Position numbers and translations under genes: made by a program. Positions 23,677 to 35,110 of a stretch of 39,216 nt of DNA are shown piece by piece. The stretch comes from an uncultured Alphaproteobacteria bacterium. Its GTDB lineage: Bacteria > Pseudomonadota > Alphaproteobacteria > Caulobacterales > Parvularculaceae. The number at the start of each line of letters is the position of its first letter. Position 1 is the first letter of the stretch. The DNA lies in assembly GCA_937895955.1 (NCBI GenBank), contig CALAZI010000172.1, forward strand, positions 1 to 39,216. The letters run 5' to 3'. Under the pieces are notes generated by a model. It did no database searches, was not told the DNA's origin, and saw nothing but the letters and a program-made list of their open reading frames with translations.

Positions 23677-23705
23677 GCGAACGTTAATTTTTGTTGAGCG
23701 TTCGC
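23677..23705. promoter_or_regulatory. Inverted repeat upstream of the RND efflux genes
   Basis: GCGAACG (23677-23683) and CGTTCGC (23699-23705) are perfect inverted repeats around an AT-rich 15-base centre. The site lies in the 198-base region between the terminator and the efflux gene pair and could be an operator. No regulator gene is adjacent, and I found no convincing -35/-10 pair. Confidence 0.35.
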
Positions 23706-23846
23706 CTTGCCGCAGGCGCTGAACAGGCCAGCGAAAACAGGCGGTTGATGTATTGAAAAGCTTTTAGGCGTAAATACAGATCATTCTGCGCAAACAGACT
23801 TTGAAAACGAAAAACAGCCAGCGCAGAAAGAGAGGGCCCGGTGGAC

Positions 23847-25100
23847 ATGAGGGCCGATACGCACATATCGAACGCCGCGCCTGCGCGCCTCAAATGGGGC
23901 ATTGCGCGCCGGATCGTCATTTTCGCAGCGCCGTTTCTTATTCTCGTCGCCGCCGTTCTTGGCGTCATGACCATGATGGCGACGGCGCCGAAGCCGGAAA
24001 AGAACAATGCCGATCCGCTGCCGATCGCGGTTGAAATCGCGACGGCGCAAACGGAGGAGACGACGCTGCGCGTCACGACGCAGGGGCAGGTGAAATCCAA
24101 AAATGAAGCTGCCGTCGCCGCGCAGGTCGCCGGACAGATCATTGAGATGTCGCCGGCGCTGGAACCTGGCGCCTTTTTCAAAAAAGGCGAGGTGCTCGCG
24201 CGCATCGATCCCGCCGAATATCGCCTCGCGGTCGATCGCAGCCGCAGCCAGGTCGCGCGCGCCGGGGAGGCGCTCGCCCGCGTGCGCTCTGAAGCCGCGC
24301 TCGCCGAGCAGGACTGGAAAGATCTCGGCCTCAGCGGCCAGCCGTCCGACCTGACGCTGCAAAAGCCGCAGGTGAACGCCGCGCTCGCTGATTTGAGAAC
24401 AGCCGAAGCGGCGGTGCGCGAAAGCGAACTTAATCTGGAACGCACCGAGCTGCGCGCGCCGTTTGACGGGCGCGTTATGGCGCGAACCGCCAATGTCGGC
24501 GATTTCATTTCGCCCGGCTCACCGCTCGCCTCGATCTTCGCGGTTGAAGTTGCGCAGGTGCGCATACCGTTGACTGACGCGGATCTCGCGGTGCTTGGCC
24601 TGTCGCCGGGTTTTGTCGCCGGCGCGGAGGATGCGCCGCGCGCGCGCGTCTCGGCGATCGTCGCCGGCGATCATCGCGAATGGACGGGCCGCCTCGCTCT
24701 GATCGACGCCTCCGTCGATCCCCAGACGCGGCTTGTTTACGGTCTTGTCGAAGTCGCCGACCCTTTCGGCGCAACCCAGTCGGCGCCCCTTGCGCCGGGT
24801 CTTTTCGTCGACGTCCGGATCGACAGCGGATCGAGCGAGCGCCTAGTCGCGATTCCCCGCGCGGCGCTGAAAAAGAACCAGTATGTCTATGTCGTCGATG
24901 CTGAAGGCGCGATCAGGGCGCGCGCAGTGGCCCCGGCGATGGCGGACGCCGAGACGCTCTATTTCCGCACCGGCGTTGAAGCCGGCGAAAAGGTCGTCGC
25001 CTCGTTCCTGCCGAGCCCGCGCGACGGCATGAAAGTGCGCGATATCAATGCGCCTGCGGCGGCGAAGGAAAAAATCGCCGCCGCCGCCGAGAAAGAATAG
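23847..25100 (+). CDS. RND efflux periplasmic adaptor (membrane fusion protein)
   Basis: A 417-residue HlyD/AcrA-type adaptor that joins the RND pump to an outer-membrane channel across the periplasm. An N-terminal membrane anchor lies at about 25-45. The lipoyl half-motif GAFFKKGEVLARIDPAEY appears near 112-129, then a helical hairpin, the second lipoyl half ERTELRAPFDGRVMART, a beta-barrel domain and a membrane-proximal domain. ATG 23847 is chosen with AGAGGG ten bases upstream; the in-frame GTG 23841 adds two residues. The permease gene follows after nine bases with its own GGAGG. Confidence 0.92.
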   Translation: MRADTHISNAAPARLKWGIARRIVIFAAPFLILVAAVLGVMTMMATAPKPEKNNADPLPIAVEIATAQTEETTLRVTTQGQVKSKNEAAVAAQVAGQIIEMSPALEPGAFFKKGEVLARIDPAEYRLAVDRSRSQVARAGEALARVRSEAALAEQDWKDLGLSGQPSDLTLQKPQVNAALADLRTAEAAVRESELNLERTELRAPFDGRVMARTANVGDFISPGSPLASIFAVEVAQVRIPLTDADLAVLGLSPGFVAGAEDAPRARVSAIVAGDHREWTGRLALIDASVDPQTRLVYGLVEVADPFGATQSAPLAPGLFVDVRIDSGSSERLVAIPRAALKKNQYVYVVDAEGAIRARAVAPAMADAETLYFRTGVEAGEKVVASFLPSPRDGMKVRDINAPAAAKEKIAAAAEKE

Positions 25101-25109
25101 GAGGCGGCG

Positions 25110-28100
25110 ATGATGAACGGCATTGTCGCCTGGTGGGCGCGAAATCCGGTCGCGGGCAATTTGGTGATGCTCGCTTGCGTCGTCTGCGGCCTCCTTTCCT
25201 ATTCCATGATGGAAAAGGAATTCTGGCCGGCCGGTCGGGGCGATGTCGTCTCAATCAACGCCGTCTGGCCGGGCGCCTCGCCCGAAGACATGGAATCTCA
25301 AGTCATCGTCCGGATCGAGGAGGCGACAGCCGATCTTGACGGCGTCGATTGGGTCAGAAGCCGCGCCAGCGAAGGCTCGGGCTGGGTCAACCTGTTCGCG
25401 ATCCCGGGCGCAGACGTCAATGCGTTGACGGCGGAAGTGAAAACGCGCGTCGACGCTATCTCGACGCTGCCGCCCGGCCTGGAGCCGCCGCAAGTCCAGC
25501 GCCAGGTTCAGCGCAACTGGTCGATCATCATGTCGGTGCATGGCGATGCGCCGGAAAAAACCCTGCGCGATGCGGCGATGAAACTGCGCGACCGGCTGGC
25601 GCTTGTCGACGGCGGCGCCAACACGATCATCGTCGGCGCGCGCAGGCCGGAAGTCTCAATCGAAGTATCTGAAGAGGGCCTGCGCCGGTACGGCCTCACC
25701 TTTGACGACGTTTCGCGCGCCGTTCAGGGAACGTCGCTGAACGTCTCCTCCGGCCGCGTCCGCACCGGCGACGGCGATTTCCAGCTGCGCGCGCGCAATC
25801 TCGCCGACACCTCGTTTGATTTCGGCGCCGTCGTCGTGCGGGAAACGGCCGACGGCGGCGTCGTGCGCGTGCGCGATGTCGCGACCGTCGTTGACGGGTT
25901 TGAGGACCGCAATGTCTACAACCGTCTCGATGACGATCCCTCGATCCTCGTATCCGTTCAGACGGCCGACCGGTTCAACATCTGGAAAACATCGAAAGAA
26001 GTTAAAAACGTCGTTGAGGAAATGCAGGCCGAGCTGCCGGAAGGCGTCGGCATTCGCATGTTCTACGACGAGGCTGAAGATTTCGGCACGCTGACCGGCA
26101 TTCTTTTCTCCAACGCCGCGCAAGGCTTTTTCCTCATCTTCGTCCTTTTGATGTTTTCCCTGCATCCGAAGGTCGCCTTCTGGGCGACGGCGGGCGTCAT
26201 GACGGCCTTCGCCGGCGCATTCTTCATTCTTCCCTATGCCGGCGTGTCGCTCAATTTCATGTCGGTGTTCGGCTTCCTGCTCGTTCTCGGGATCATGGTC
26301 GATGACGCGATCATCGTCGGCGAGGCCGTCTATGAACAGGCCGAACGACGCGGGAAGGGCGGCGTCGAGACCTCGATACTGGCGACGCAGCTCGTTCTGA
26401 AGCCGTTGATAGCGTCCGTGCTAGTCACGATGATGGCGTTTTCGCCCTGGATGCTGATCTCAGGCGATGCGCGCCAGTTTACGCGCGCGATTTCAATCGT
26501 CGTCATGTCGACGCTCGTCTTCTCGCTCATTGAGTCGCTGTTGATCCTGCCGGCCCACCTTTCCCATGTCGAGCCGGCGAAATCGTCGGCAAGCCTCATC
26601 GGCCGGCTGATGGCGTTCCAGCGACGTTGCGCGAATTCCGTTCTCTGGGTCGCGAATAAAATTCACAAGCCGCTTTTGCGCTCGGCGATCAACCATCGCT
26701 ATCTGACGCTCGCCGCCTTCTCGGCAGTATTCCTGCTGACGATCGGTTATATGGCGAGCGGACGCATCAAGCAGACCTTCATGCCGGAAGTCGAAGGCGA
26801 CTTCATGCAGGTGTCGATCGAGTTGCCGCAGTCGACGCCTTTCGCGCGCATGCGCGAGGTCGCCGAACAGTTGAATGCGGCGCGCCGCGCGCTTGAAAGC
26901 GAAACGGCCGAACTGGCGGTTCCTGACCCGAACACCGGAACTGATTCGAACGGCGTCGTCAGGAGCTGGGCGATGACGGTCGATGAAAACACGGTGCGCG
27001 CTTGGGTCGCGTTGACGCCGCCGGAAAGCCGCGAGATGCGCTCGAAGAAAATCGCCGAACGCGCCAAGGAATTGCTCGGCGACGTTCCCGACGCAGAGCG
27101 CATCGGTTTTGATCTTTCCGGAAACAATAACGGGCCGGCGATCCAGATCGCGGTGATCGGGGAGAACCAGGAAGACCTCTCCGCCGCCGTGGAAGAGCTT
27201 AAGGCGAAGCTTTTGACATATTCGTCCGTGAGGAGCGTGCGCGACAGCGAGGAGGCGGCGAATGAGGAACTGCGCCTGAAGCTGAAACCCGGCGCGGAAC
27301 GTCTCGGCGTCAATCTCGCAGCGCTTTCCAATCAGGTGCGGCAAGCCTATTTCGGCGAAGAAGCGCAACGTCTGCCGCGCGACGGTGATGATGTGCGCGT
27401 CTATGTCCGCTATCCGGAAGAAGCCCGCCGCTCGCTGTCGTCGCTCGAAGACTTCCGCGTCCGCACGGCGGACGGCAGGGAGATACCGCTTTCCGCCGTC
27501 GCCGAGATGACTTTTGAAGAAGGCGTCACCGGCCTTGACCGCCGACAGCGCCAACGCTCGATCATGGTTGAGGCGGAAGCCGACCGCGAGGCGCGCGCCG
27601 ACATCATGCGCGAACTCGACGAGAATTTCTTTCCGCAATTCGATGCGCGCTATCCGACCGTTTCACGCCGCGATCTCGGCGAAGCGGAATCGCAGCAGGA
27701 ATTCATGGCGGAAATTCTCCGCCTTTTGACCTTCGCCTTTTTCGGCATGTATGCGCTTCTGGCGATCGTATTCCGTTCCTATGCGCAACCGATCCTGATT
27801 ATGTCGGCCATCCCCTTCGCCCTTGTCGGCGCCATTATCGGCCACGGCATGTTCGGGACGGCGTTCGGGCTCTTTTCCTATCTCGGCGCGATCGCGGCGA
27901 TGGGCGTCGTCGTCAATGACAATGTCGTCCTGATCGACAAGATGAACCAATTCCGCGCCGAAGGAGAAAACGCCTACAGCGCGGCGCTGGACGCCGGCGT
28001 CTCCCGCTTCCGTCAGATCTTTCTGACGTCAGTCACGGAATTCATCGGTCTTGCGCCGATGATCTTCGAAGAGGCCGCGATAGCGCAGTTCCTGAAACCG

Positions 28101-28268
28101 ATGGCGCTGTCGCTCGCTTTCGGCGTTCTTTTCTGCATGCCGGTGACGCTGATCCTGAGCCCTTGCCTTTATCTCATCGGCAAGGACATCAAGGACAATG
28201 CGGGAAAGCTCTGGCGTTTGTGGCGACGCGGCTGGAGCGACGCCGCGCCGGCGGCGCCCGCGGAATGA
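25110..28268 (+). CDS. RND efflux pump permease (AcrB/HAE-1-like)
   Basis: A 1052-residue inner-membrane proton antiporter, normal length for the family. It has the two-fold RND layout: TM1 near 12-30, a large periplasmic loop, six helices at about 340-540, and a second half from about 540. The paired aspartates D398-D399 in LVLGIMVDDAIIVGEAVYEQ fit the proton-relay site. The second half has the matching GVVVNDNVVLIDKMNQFRAE. The sequence fits the broad hydrophobic-compound group better than heavy-metal pumps, but the substrate cannot be read. No outer-membrane factor or TetR regulator is adjacent. Its stop directly abuts that of the convergent gene. Confidence 0.95.
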   Translation: MMNGIVAWWARNPVAGNLVMLACVVCGLLSYSMMEKEFWPAGRGDVVSINAVWPGASPEDMESQVIVRIEEATADLDGVDWVRSRASEGSGWVNLFAIPGADVNALTAEVKTRVDAISTLPPGLEPPQVQRQVQRNWSIIMSVHGDAPEKTLRDAAMKLRDRLALVDGGANTIIVGARRPEVSIEVSEEGLRRYGLTFDDVSRAVQGTSLNVSSGRVRTGDGDFQLRARNLADTSFDFGAVVVRETADGGVVRVRDVATVVDGFEDRNVYNRLDDDPSILVSVQTADRFNIWKTSKEVKNVVEEMQAELPEGVGIRMFYDEAEDFGTLTGILFSNAAQGFFLIFVLLMFSLHPKVAFWATAGVMTAFAGAFFILPYAGVSLNFMSVFGFLLVLGIMVDDAIIVGEAVYEQAERRGKGGVETSILATQLVLKPLIASVLVTMMAFSPWMLISGDARQFTRAISIVVMSTLVFSLIESLLILPAHLSHVEPAKSSASLIGRLMAFQRRCANSVLWVANKIHKPLLRSAINHRYLTLAAFSAVFLLTIGYMASGRIKQTFMPEVEGDFMQVSIELPQSTPFARMREVAEQLNAARRALESETAELAVPDPNTGTDSNGVVRSWAMTVDENTVRAWVALTPPESREMRSKKIAERAKELLGDVPDAERIGFDLSGNNNGPAIQIAVIGENQEDLSAAVEELKAKLLTYSSVRSVRDSEEAANEELRLKLKPGAERLGVNLAALSNQVRQAYFGEEAQRLPRDGDDVRVYVRYPEEARRSLSSLEDFRVRTADGREIPLSAVAEMTFEEGVTGLDRRQRQRSIMVEAEADREARADIMRELDENFFPQFDARYPTVSRRDLGEAESQQEFMAEILRLLTFAFFGMYALLAIVFRSYAQPILIMSAIPFALVGAIIGHGMFGTAFGLFSYLGAIAAMGVVVNDNVVLIDKMNQFRAEGENAYSAALDAGVSRFRQIFLTSVTEFIGLAPMIFEEAAIAQFLKPMALSLAFGVLFCMPVTLILSPCLYLIGKDIKDNAGKLWRLWRRGWSDAAPAAPAE

Positions 28269-29252
28269 CTACGCGGCGAGCGCGGCCAGTCTTTCCATAA
28301 ACCAAAAGCCGGCGAGTATGCCGAGCGCGTAGGCGGCGATGCGCTCGACCTTTTTCATGTCGGGGGTGAGCGCGGCGGCTGAGACTGCGCGACGCGCGAG
28401 CGAAAAAGCCGCAAAGGCCGCGAAGATCGCCCCGATCTGCCCCGCCTCGACGCCGAGATTGAAAAACAACAGCGCTGCGATCTTTTCCGTTTGCGGCAGG
28501 CCGATTTCGCCGAGCGCGGCGGCGAACCCCGCGCCATGGGCGAGGCCGAAAGCGCTGGCGACAAGAACGGGTCGCCGCCAGGTGAGCGTCGTTTTATCGC
28601 CGCGCGCAATCTCGGTCGCCAGAAAGACGATCGAGAGAGCGATGACCGCCTCGGTCGCCGGAACCGACACCCGCAACAGCCCGAGCGCGACAAGCGCCAG
28701 CGTCAGGGAATGGGCGAGGGTGAACCCCGTCACGGTGACGAGCACGCGGCGCGGCGTTCCGGCGATGATCAAAAGCCCCGCCAAAAAAAGAAGATGATCG
28801 ACGCCGCCGAAAATATGGCTGACGCCCAGGGTGAAATAACTCTGTGAGACGCCGGTGAAATTCTCCGGGGCCGGCGCGCGCCATTCGGTTTCCGAAGGAT
28901 CAAGGATAGCGGACCGGGTTTCGCCGTTCGCGTAACTCATCCGTATCAGCGTGGAGATCGACGGATTGAAGACCGGCCATTCGATCTGAAGGACGGCGTC
29001 GGAGATGGCGCAGTCGTAAATCATCTTGCCGCTTCGCATGTCTTCGCCAAGAACGGCGCGCTCGACGCAGGGCGCAGCGAGCGCAAGGCGCGGCGCATTT
29101 GAGAGATCAACCGTGCCAGGCGCCGTCCAGTCGATTTCAACGCGCGATCCGGACACCTCTTTCATTTCCACAAAGAGCGGCCGGGATTCATGCGCGGCGA
29201 CTTTTCCCGTTGCGGCGAGCGAGAGAAGCGACAATGCGATAAAAATGCGCAT
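28269..29252 (-). CDS. HupE/UreJ-like membrane protein
   Basis: A 327-residue protein. A signal peptide ends near KVAAHESRP, a periplasmic domain follows to about 150, and a C-terminal bundle of about six to seven helices carries HIFGGVDHLLFLAG and FGLAHGAGFAAAL. The histidine/aspartate motif is characteristic of HupE/UreJ-type proteins associated with nickel or cobalt transport; metal transport here is an inference. I chose ATG 29252, because the frame upstream of it is the antisense-frame shadow of the isomerase gene. It begins one base after the isomerase stop, and is the last gene of this three-gene unit. Confidence 0.85.
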   Translation of the reverse strand: MRIFIALSLLSLAATGKVAAHESRPLFVEMKEVSGSRVEIDWTAPGTVDLSNAPRLALAAPCVERAVLGEDMRSGKMIYDCAISDAVLQIEWPVFNPSISTLIRMSYANGETRSAILDPSETEWRAPAPENFTGVSQSYFTLGVSHIFGGVDHLLFLAGLLIIAGTPRRVLVTVTGFTLAHSLTLALVALGLLRVSVPATEAVIALSIVFLATEIARGDKTTLTWRRPVLVASAFGLAHGAGFAAALGEIGLPQTEKIAALLFFNLGVEAGQIGAIFAAFAAFSLARRAVSAAALTPDMKKVERIAAYALGILAGFWFMERLAALAA

Positions 29253-29253
29253 C

Positions 29254-30129
29254 CTAGTCGTCGACCAATAGCCGGTTGTCGATCCTGTAGCCGGCGACGA
29301 TTTCGTCGATTTGCGCGTCGATCGCCGCGCGCCGCAATTCGTCAGCAAGGTCGGCACCAACAAGATCGCGAATTTCTTCAAGCGGCGGCAGCCGCGCCGG
29401 CTGTCGCGACGCGGTGAAAAGCAGATGAGCGCCATATTGGGAGCGATACGGCCCAACCCATTCATTAAGCGGCGTCGCATCGCTGAAAGCCGCGGCGGCG
29501 ATTTCGGGGCCGAGCTGACTGAGAATATAATCTTTCGTTCGCTCGACATAATTCTTGTGGAACATGAACCGTTCGCCGTAACCGGTCGCATCGTTGAAGC
29601 CGGCGTTCCGGGCGCGCAGTTTTTCAAGCAGTAAAACCGCCTCGGCGCGCGCCGCATCAGCGGATCTTTTCTCTGAGGCGACGAAGACATGGGTGAGGGT
29701 TACGGAGGGCGGCGAGACGTAGCGCGCGTGATTGCCGTCGTAAAAGGCTCTCAACAATTCCTCGTTCGCCGCTTCCGGTTCCGCCACCGCTTCGGCCAGG
29801 AATTCGACCTTTTGCACCATGCGCTGGCGGATGACGTAATCATTGGCGTCAAGGCCCATCGTCGCCGCTTCGCGGGCGAGCGCCTCTTCGCGGACATAAT
29901 CGCGAATGAGCGCGTCGCGCTCCTCTTCATTCATCCGGTCGAGAATCGCCGCAGCGGTCGCAGGTTCGAACGCCTTTGACCGATATTGAATGAAGTCAAG
30001 CAGCGCGGCGCGGTCGACTGCGATCGTCTTTTCGTCCTCAGCCGCCGGCTTTAACACGCTCGCGATCAGGAAGAGGAATGCGCCCGCCGCAATGAAATGG
30101 GCGAGCGGGTCTTTCAGCAATCGATGCAA
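29254..30129 (-). CDS. Membrane-anchored parvulin-type peptidyl-prolyl isomerase
   Basis: A 291-residue protein with one N-terminal membrane segment (about 10-27) and a periplasmic remainder. A SurA/PrsA-like chaperone region (about 40-130) is followed by a PpiC-type domain starting at PPSVTLTHVFVA (about 139) and extending to about 245. Classical parvulin histidines are only partly visible, so it may act mainly as a chaperone. It lies three bases after the DUF3604 gene and one base before the HupE/UreJ-like gene, suggesting a role in folding one of them. Confidence 0.85.
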   Translation of the reverse strand: MHRLLKDPLAHFIAAGAFLFLIASVLKPAAEDEKTIAVDRAALLDFIQYRSKAFEPATAAAILDRMNEEERDALIRDYVREEALAREAATMGLDANDYVIRQRMVQKVEFLAEAVAEPEAANEELLRAFYDGNHARYVSPPSVTLTHVFVASEKRSADAARAEAVLLLEKLRARNAGFNDATGYGERFMFHKNYVERTKDYILSQLGPEIAAAAFSDATPLNEWVGPYRSQYGAHLLFTASRQPARLPPLEEIRDLVGADLADELRRAAIDAQIDEIVAGYRIDNRLLVDD

Positions 30130-30132
30130 GGG

Positions 30133-32076
30133 TCAGCCTTTCGCCGGAGAATACCAGATCGGCGATGAATAGGCCCGCTCTTGAATTGTCGGCGGGTAGC
30201 CTTCCGGATGCGGCTTTTGCAGCGCGACTGAATCATAAAGCGAGTTTCGCGGCGTCGGGATTTGCAGGACGCGCACATAATAAAAGGCGCGCGCATCGGC
30301 GTCGAACTCCGGATCCGTCCAGACGATCGACAACTCAGCGGCGCCGACGGAATTTTCATAGGACGCTGTATTCTGATCCACCGTGTTGACGACAGGCTCA
30401 AGCCTTCCATTGGCGTCAGCCGACCGGCCCGCCGACCAGGCGACGTCGAATATTTTCTCCCGCGCCTCGCCGTCCTGCCCGAGCCAGCCCTTGACGATCT
30501 GCACGCGGTCGAGATTGGCGCCCTTTGGGTCTTTCGTCGCACGGATGAGGAATGACGGCGCGCCCGGCGCCGCCGTCAGGTCGCCGCCCATTGGGACGCC
30601 CTTCGCATAACCGACAGCGGGAAGGTCTTCGGCGTTTGCGTCCTCCGCCGCGAAGTCAAAGCCGCCGAAAAACCGCACCGCGATGCGCGGCCCCGTCGTG
30701 CCGTACACCTCGCGCCGTTTCATCGCGGCGAAGATTTCCTCGCGCGTGTTCTCGCGCGCCCACACCGCGGCGAGACCGGAGGCGGACATCATCCAGCCCG
30801 ATCCCAAACCGTTGGCGCTTTCCTTGTTTTCCGGAATGGAGTCGACGGCGAACTTGCCCATGAAATTGTCTTCTTCCGCGGAGGGCAGGCCGCTATGCGT
30901 GTCGGTCGCGCCAATCATTCCGTATTTGAACGGGTTGACGCCGGTCTGCTCTTCCAGCTTCAGACCGGTTTTCAGCGCGCCGCGTACGTAATCGGCGTCA
31001 GTCACCGTTGCTTCGCGTTGCGCATCCTCGCGCATTTCGATGAGGTTGCCGTAAAATTCAAAGGCGGCGAATTCGTCATTCGGCGAGAGGGCGGGATGGG
31101 TTTCCGACGTGCCCTTGATTTGCGTCACTTCCGCGATCGGCTCCCATGCCGCGCGAAGCCTCGCATAATCGGCGTTGATCGGCCGCCCTTCATAATCGAC
31201 GCTTGTGAACATTTTTCCTTTCGAAATATTCGAATTATGCGGAATCGCGATGAAGTCGGCGCCCGTTTCGGCGTTCGTTTCAGCGAGCCAGCGCCAAAGA
31301 TCTTCGGGATTGTTGCTGTCGATCGATGAAAACGGCGTGATGGCCTTCGCCTTGCCCGGATCGGTCGGGCTGAGGACGATGCGGTGAAGATTGGCGCCGT
31401 TGGGCGTCGATGAATATTCCCAGGCGACGAGCGTTGTGAATTTTCCCGGCGCGTAATGGCGCGAGGCGGCGTCCATATTGACCGCCCACATCTCCTTTAG
31501 AATTTCGGGATTGTCGAAATCATCGGCGAGCGTCGGGTCGGACGCGATCCAGCGCTGCGCGCGGGCCCTGTGATCGGCGGGACGGATGAGATCCAGAAAA
31601 CGCCATTTGATGACGTCGAGAAGGCCGATTTTCGGCGGTCGCTCGTCGTCGGGAAGATCGGCGGTGTTGCCGCCGAGAACCATCAGCCCGAACGCCTCGC
31701 GCCCGCGTCCCTCATCGACAAGTTTCAGCGCCTGCCGGCCGACATCGGTGTTGGTGAGACGCGGATCGCGCAGCGTGATGAGGCTGTAAGGCGCGCCGAG
31801 CAATTCGGCGTGATCGCTGACGGCGAGAAAGTCGAGCGGCGTTTCAAGCTGCACCCGTGCGCGGTGATGGGGATGAATGACCGGCTCGCCCTTGGCGAAG
31901 CGATAGGAATCGTCAGCGGTGACCGAGCGATTGCCGAGATAGTAAGCGTCAAAGGAAAGACGCGTGTGAAGATGGGTGTCGCCCCAAAGGAGCTTGTCGG
32001 GATAGTCCTGCGCGCTCGCCGCTCCGAGGATCAGCCCGCCTGACGCCATCGCCGCAATGATGAACTTTCCAGTCAT
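30133..32076 (-). CDS. DUF3604 protein, exported, PHP-like
   Basis: A 647-residue exported protein. The signal peptide ends near GAASAQDYP. The mature N-terminus opens with LLWGDTHLHTRLS, followed by FLAVSDHAELLG, AIPHNSN and GATDTHSG, a set of Asp/His metal motifs like those of PHP-superfamily hydrolases. DUF3604 proteins have no established reaction that I can cite. The long C-terminal part after about 480 is beta-rich, with LDRVQIVKGWLG. It leads a three-gene unit with the isomerase and the HupE/UreJ-like protein. Confidence 0.9.
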   Translation of the reverse strand: MTGKFIIAAMASGGLILGAASAQDYPDKLLWGDTHLHTRLSFDAYYLGNRSVTADDSYRFAKGEPVIHPHHRARVQLETPLDFLAVSDHAELLGAPYSLITLRDPRLTNTDVGRQALKLVDEGRGREAFGLMVLGGNTADLPDDERPPKIGLLDVIKWRFLDLIRPADHRARAQRWIASDPTLADDFDNPEILKEMWAVNMDAASRHYAPGKFTTLVAWEYSSTPNGANLHRIVLSPTDPGKAKAITPFSSIDSNNPEDLWRWLAETNAETGADFIAIPHNSNISKGKMFTSVDYEGRPINADYARLRAAWEPIAEVTQIKGTSETHPALSPNDEFAAFEFYGNLIEMREDAQREATVTDADYVRGALKTGLKLEEQTGVNPFKYGMIGATDTHSGLPSAEEDNFMGKFAVDSIPENKESANGLGSGWMMSASGLAAVWARENTREEIFAAMKRREVYGTTGPRIAVRFFGGFDFAAEDANAEDLPAVGYAKGVPMGGDLTAAPGAPSFLIRATKDPKGANLDRVQIVKGWLGQDGEAREKIFDVAWSAGRSADANGRLEPVVNTVDQNTASYENSVGAAELSIVWTDPEFDADARAFYYVRVLQIPTPRNSLYDSVALQKPHPEGYPPTIQERAYSSPIWYSPAKG

Positions 32077-32181
32077 TAGTCAGCCTCCGCCTGAACGGCG
32101 ATCATGCCGTTTAGCGGCCGCCCGCCGCAAGCATTCTTGGCGCCTTTCCCTTGGCGCGAAAATCCGACTAGAAGCGGCTTT

Positions 32182-33147
32182 ATGAAGATCGGCACCAGAG
32201 GCTCGAAAATGGCGCTGGCGCAGACCGGAGAGGTCGTGCGCCGCCTTGATGTCGCGCATCCGGGCCTTGGCGCTGAAGCGGTGAAATTCACGCCGCAGGG
32301 CGACCGCGACCAGACGTCAAAGCTCGACCGTCATGGCGGCAAGGGCGGCGCCTTCGTCGCGGAACTGCGCGCCGCGATGATGGCGGGCGAACTCGACTGC
32401 GCCATGCACTCGCTGAAAGACATGCCGGGCGATGAGGAAACGCCGGGCCTCGTCATTGCGGCGTATCTGAAGCGCGAGGCGGCGGAAGACGCGCTCATCC
32501 TTCCGAACGGCGTCAATGTCGACGCGATCGACAAGAAGCGTCTCGCCGGAAAAAAGATCGGCACGAATTCCGTTCGTCGCGCGGCCTATCTGAAACGGCT
32601 CTTTCCGAAATCGGAGATCATCCATTTTCGCGGCGCCGCTGACACGCGGCTTGAAAAACTAGACAAGGGGACGCCGCAGAAATTGCCGGATGGCGGAACC
32701 GTCGGCCCGGCGGATGCGCTTGTCATGGCCGCGTCAGGCCTCGCGCGCATCGGTCGCGCTGACCGGATTTCGCGCGTTCTGTCGGTTACGGAAATGTTGC
32801 CTTGCGTCGGGCAGGGGATTGTCGCCGTCGAATGTCCCGCATCCGCGTGGAAAACGCGCGAGCGCCTCGCCGCCATCGATGACGCCGAAACGCGCGCTAT
32901 GGCGGAAGCAGAGCGTGAAATGCTTTGGGTTTTGAACGGTCATTGCAACGCGCCGATCGCCGGCCATGCGACGATCTCGGTTGCGCGCATGATATTGAAA
33001 GGCGCCGTCATCAGCCCTGACGGAAAAACGCTCATTGAAATTGAGGCGGAAGGCGCGATCGATCGACCGCGCGAGCTTGGGCGCTATGTCGGGCTGAAGC
33101 TTCTGGAACAAGGCGCCCAAGAAATTATCGACGCGACGCGGCTGTAA
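32182..33147 (+). CDS. hemC: Hydroxymethylbilane synthase (porphobilinogen deaminase), divergent
   Basis: Joins four porphobilinogen molecules into hydroxymethylbilane in haem synthesis. It has 321 residues. Key residues are kept: the catalytic aspartate D80 in HSLKDMP, arginines in NSVRRAAYL and FRGAADTRLEKLDKG, and cofactor cysteine C255 in NGHCNAPIAGH. The normally invariant RGNVxTR reads RGAADTR, and the GDEETPGLVI stretch departs from typical proteobacterial HemC. I chose ATG 32182 because MKIGTRGSKMALAQ is the family N-terminus; ATG 32104 would add 26 residues. No hemD, hemE or hemB is adjacent. It is divergent from the DUF3604 gene across 105 bases, where I see no clear promoter. Confidence 0.88.
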   Translation: MKIGTRGSKMALAQTGEVVRRLDVAHPGLGAEAVKFTPQGDRDQTSKLDRHGGKGGAFVAELRAAMMAGELDCAMHSLKDMPGDEETPGLVIAAYLKREAAEDALILPNGVNVDAIDKKRLAGKKIGTNSVRRAAYLKRLFPKSEIIHFRGAADTRLEKLDKGTPQKLPDGGTVGPADALVMAASGLARIGRADRISRVLSVTEMLPCVGQGIVAVECPASAWKTRERLAAIDDAETRAMAEAEREMLWVLNGHCNAPIAGHATISVARMILKGAVISPDGKTLIEIEAEGAIDRPRELGRYVGLKLLEQGAQEIIDATRL

Positions 33148-33159
33148 TAAGCGAGGCGT

Positions 33160-35094
<1,935 letters not shown>

Positions 35095-35110
35095 TGGTCG
35101 CCTTTTTGAA

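Noticed and set aside
23745..23776. TTGATG and TAAATA as a promoter for the efflux genes
   Set aside because: The spacing of 20 bases is too long for a standard promoter.
29253..29690. N-terminal extension of the HupE/UreJ-like frame
   Set aside because: Its residues derive from a different frame of the isomerase gene; the signal peptide starting at 29252 gives a better start.
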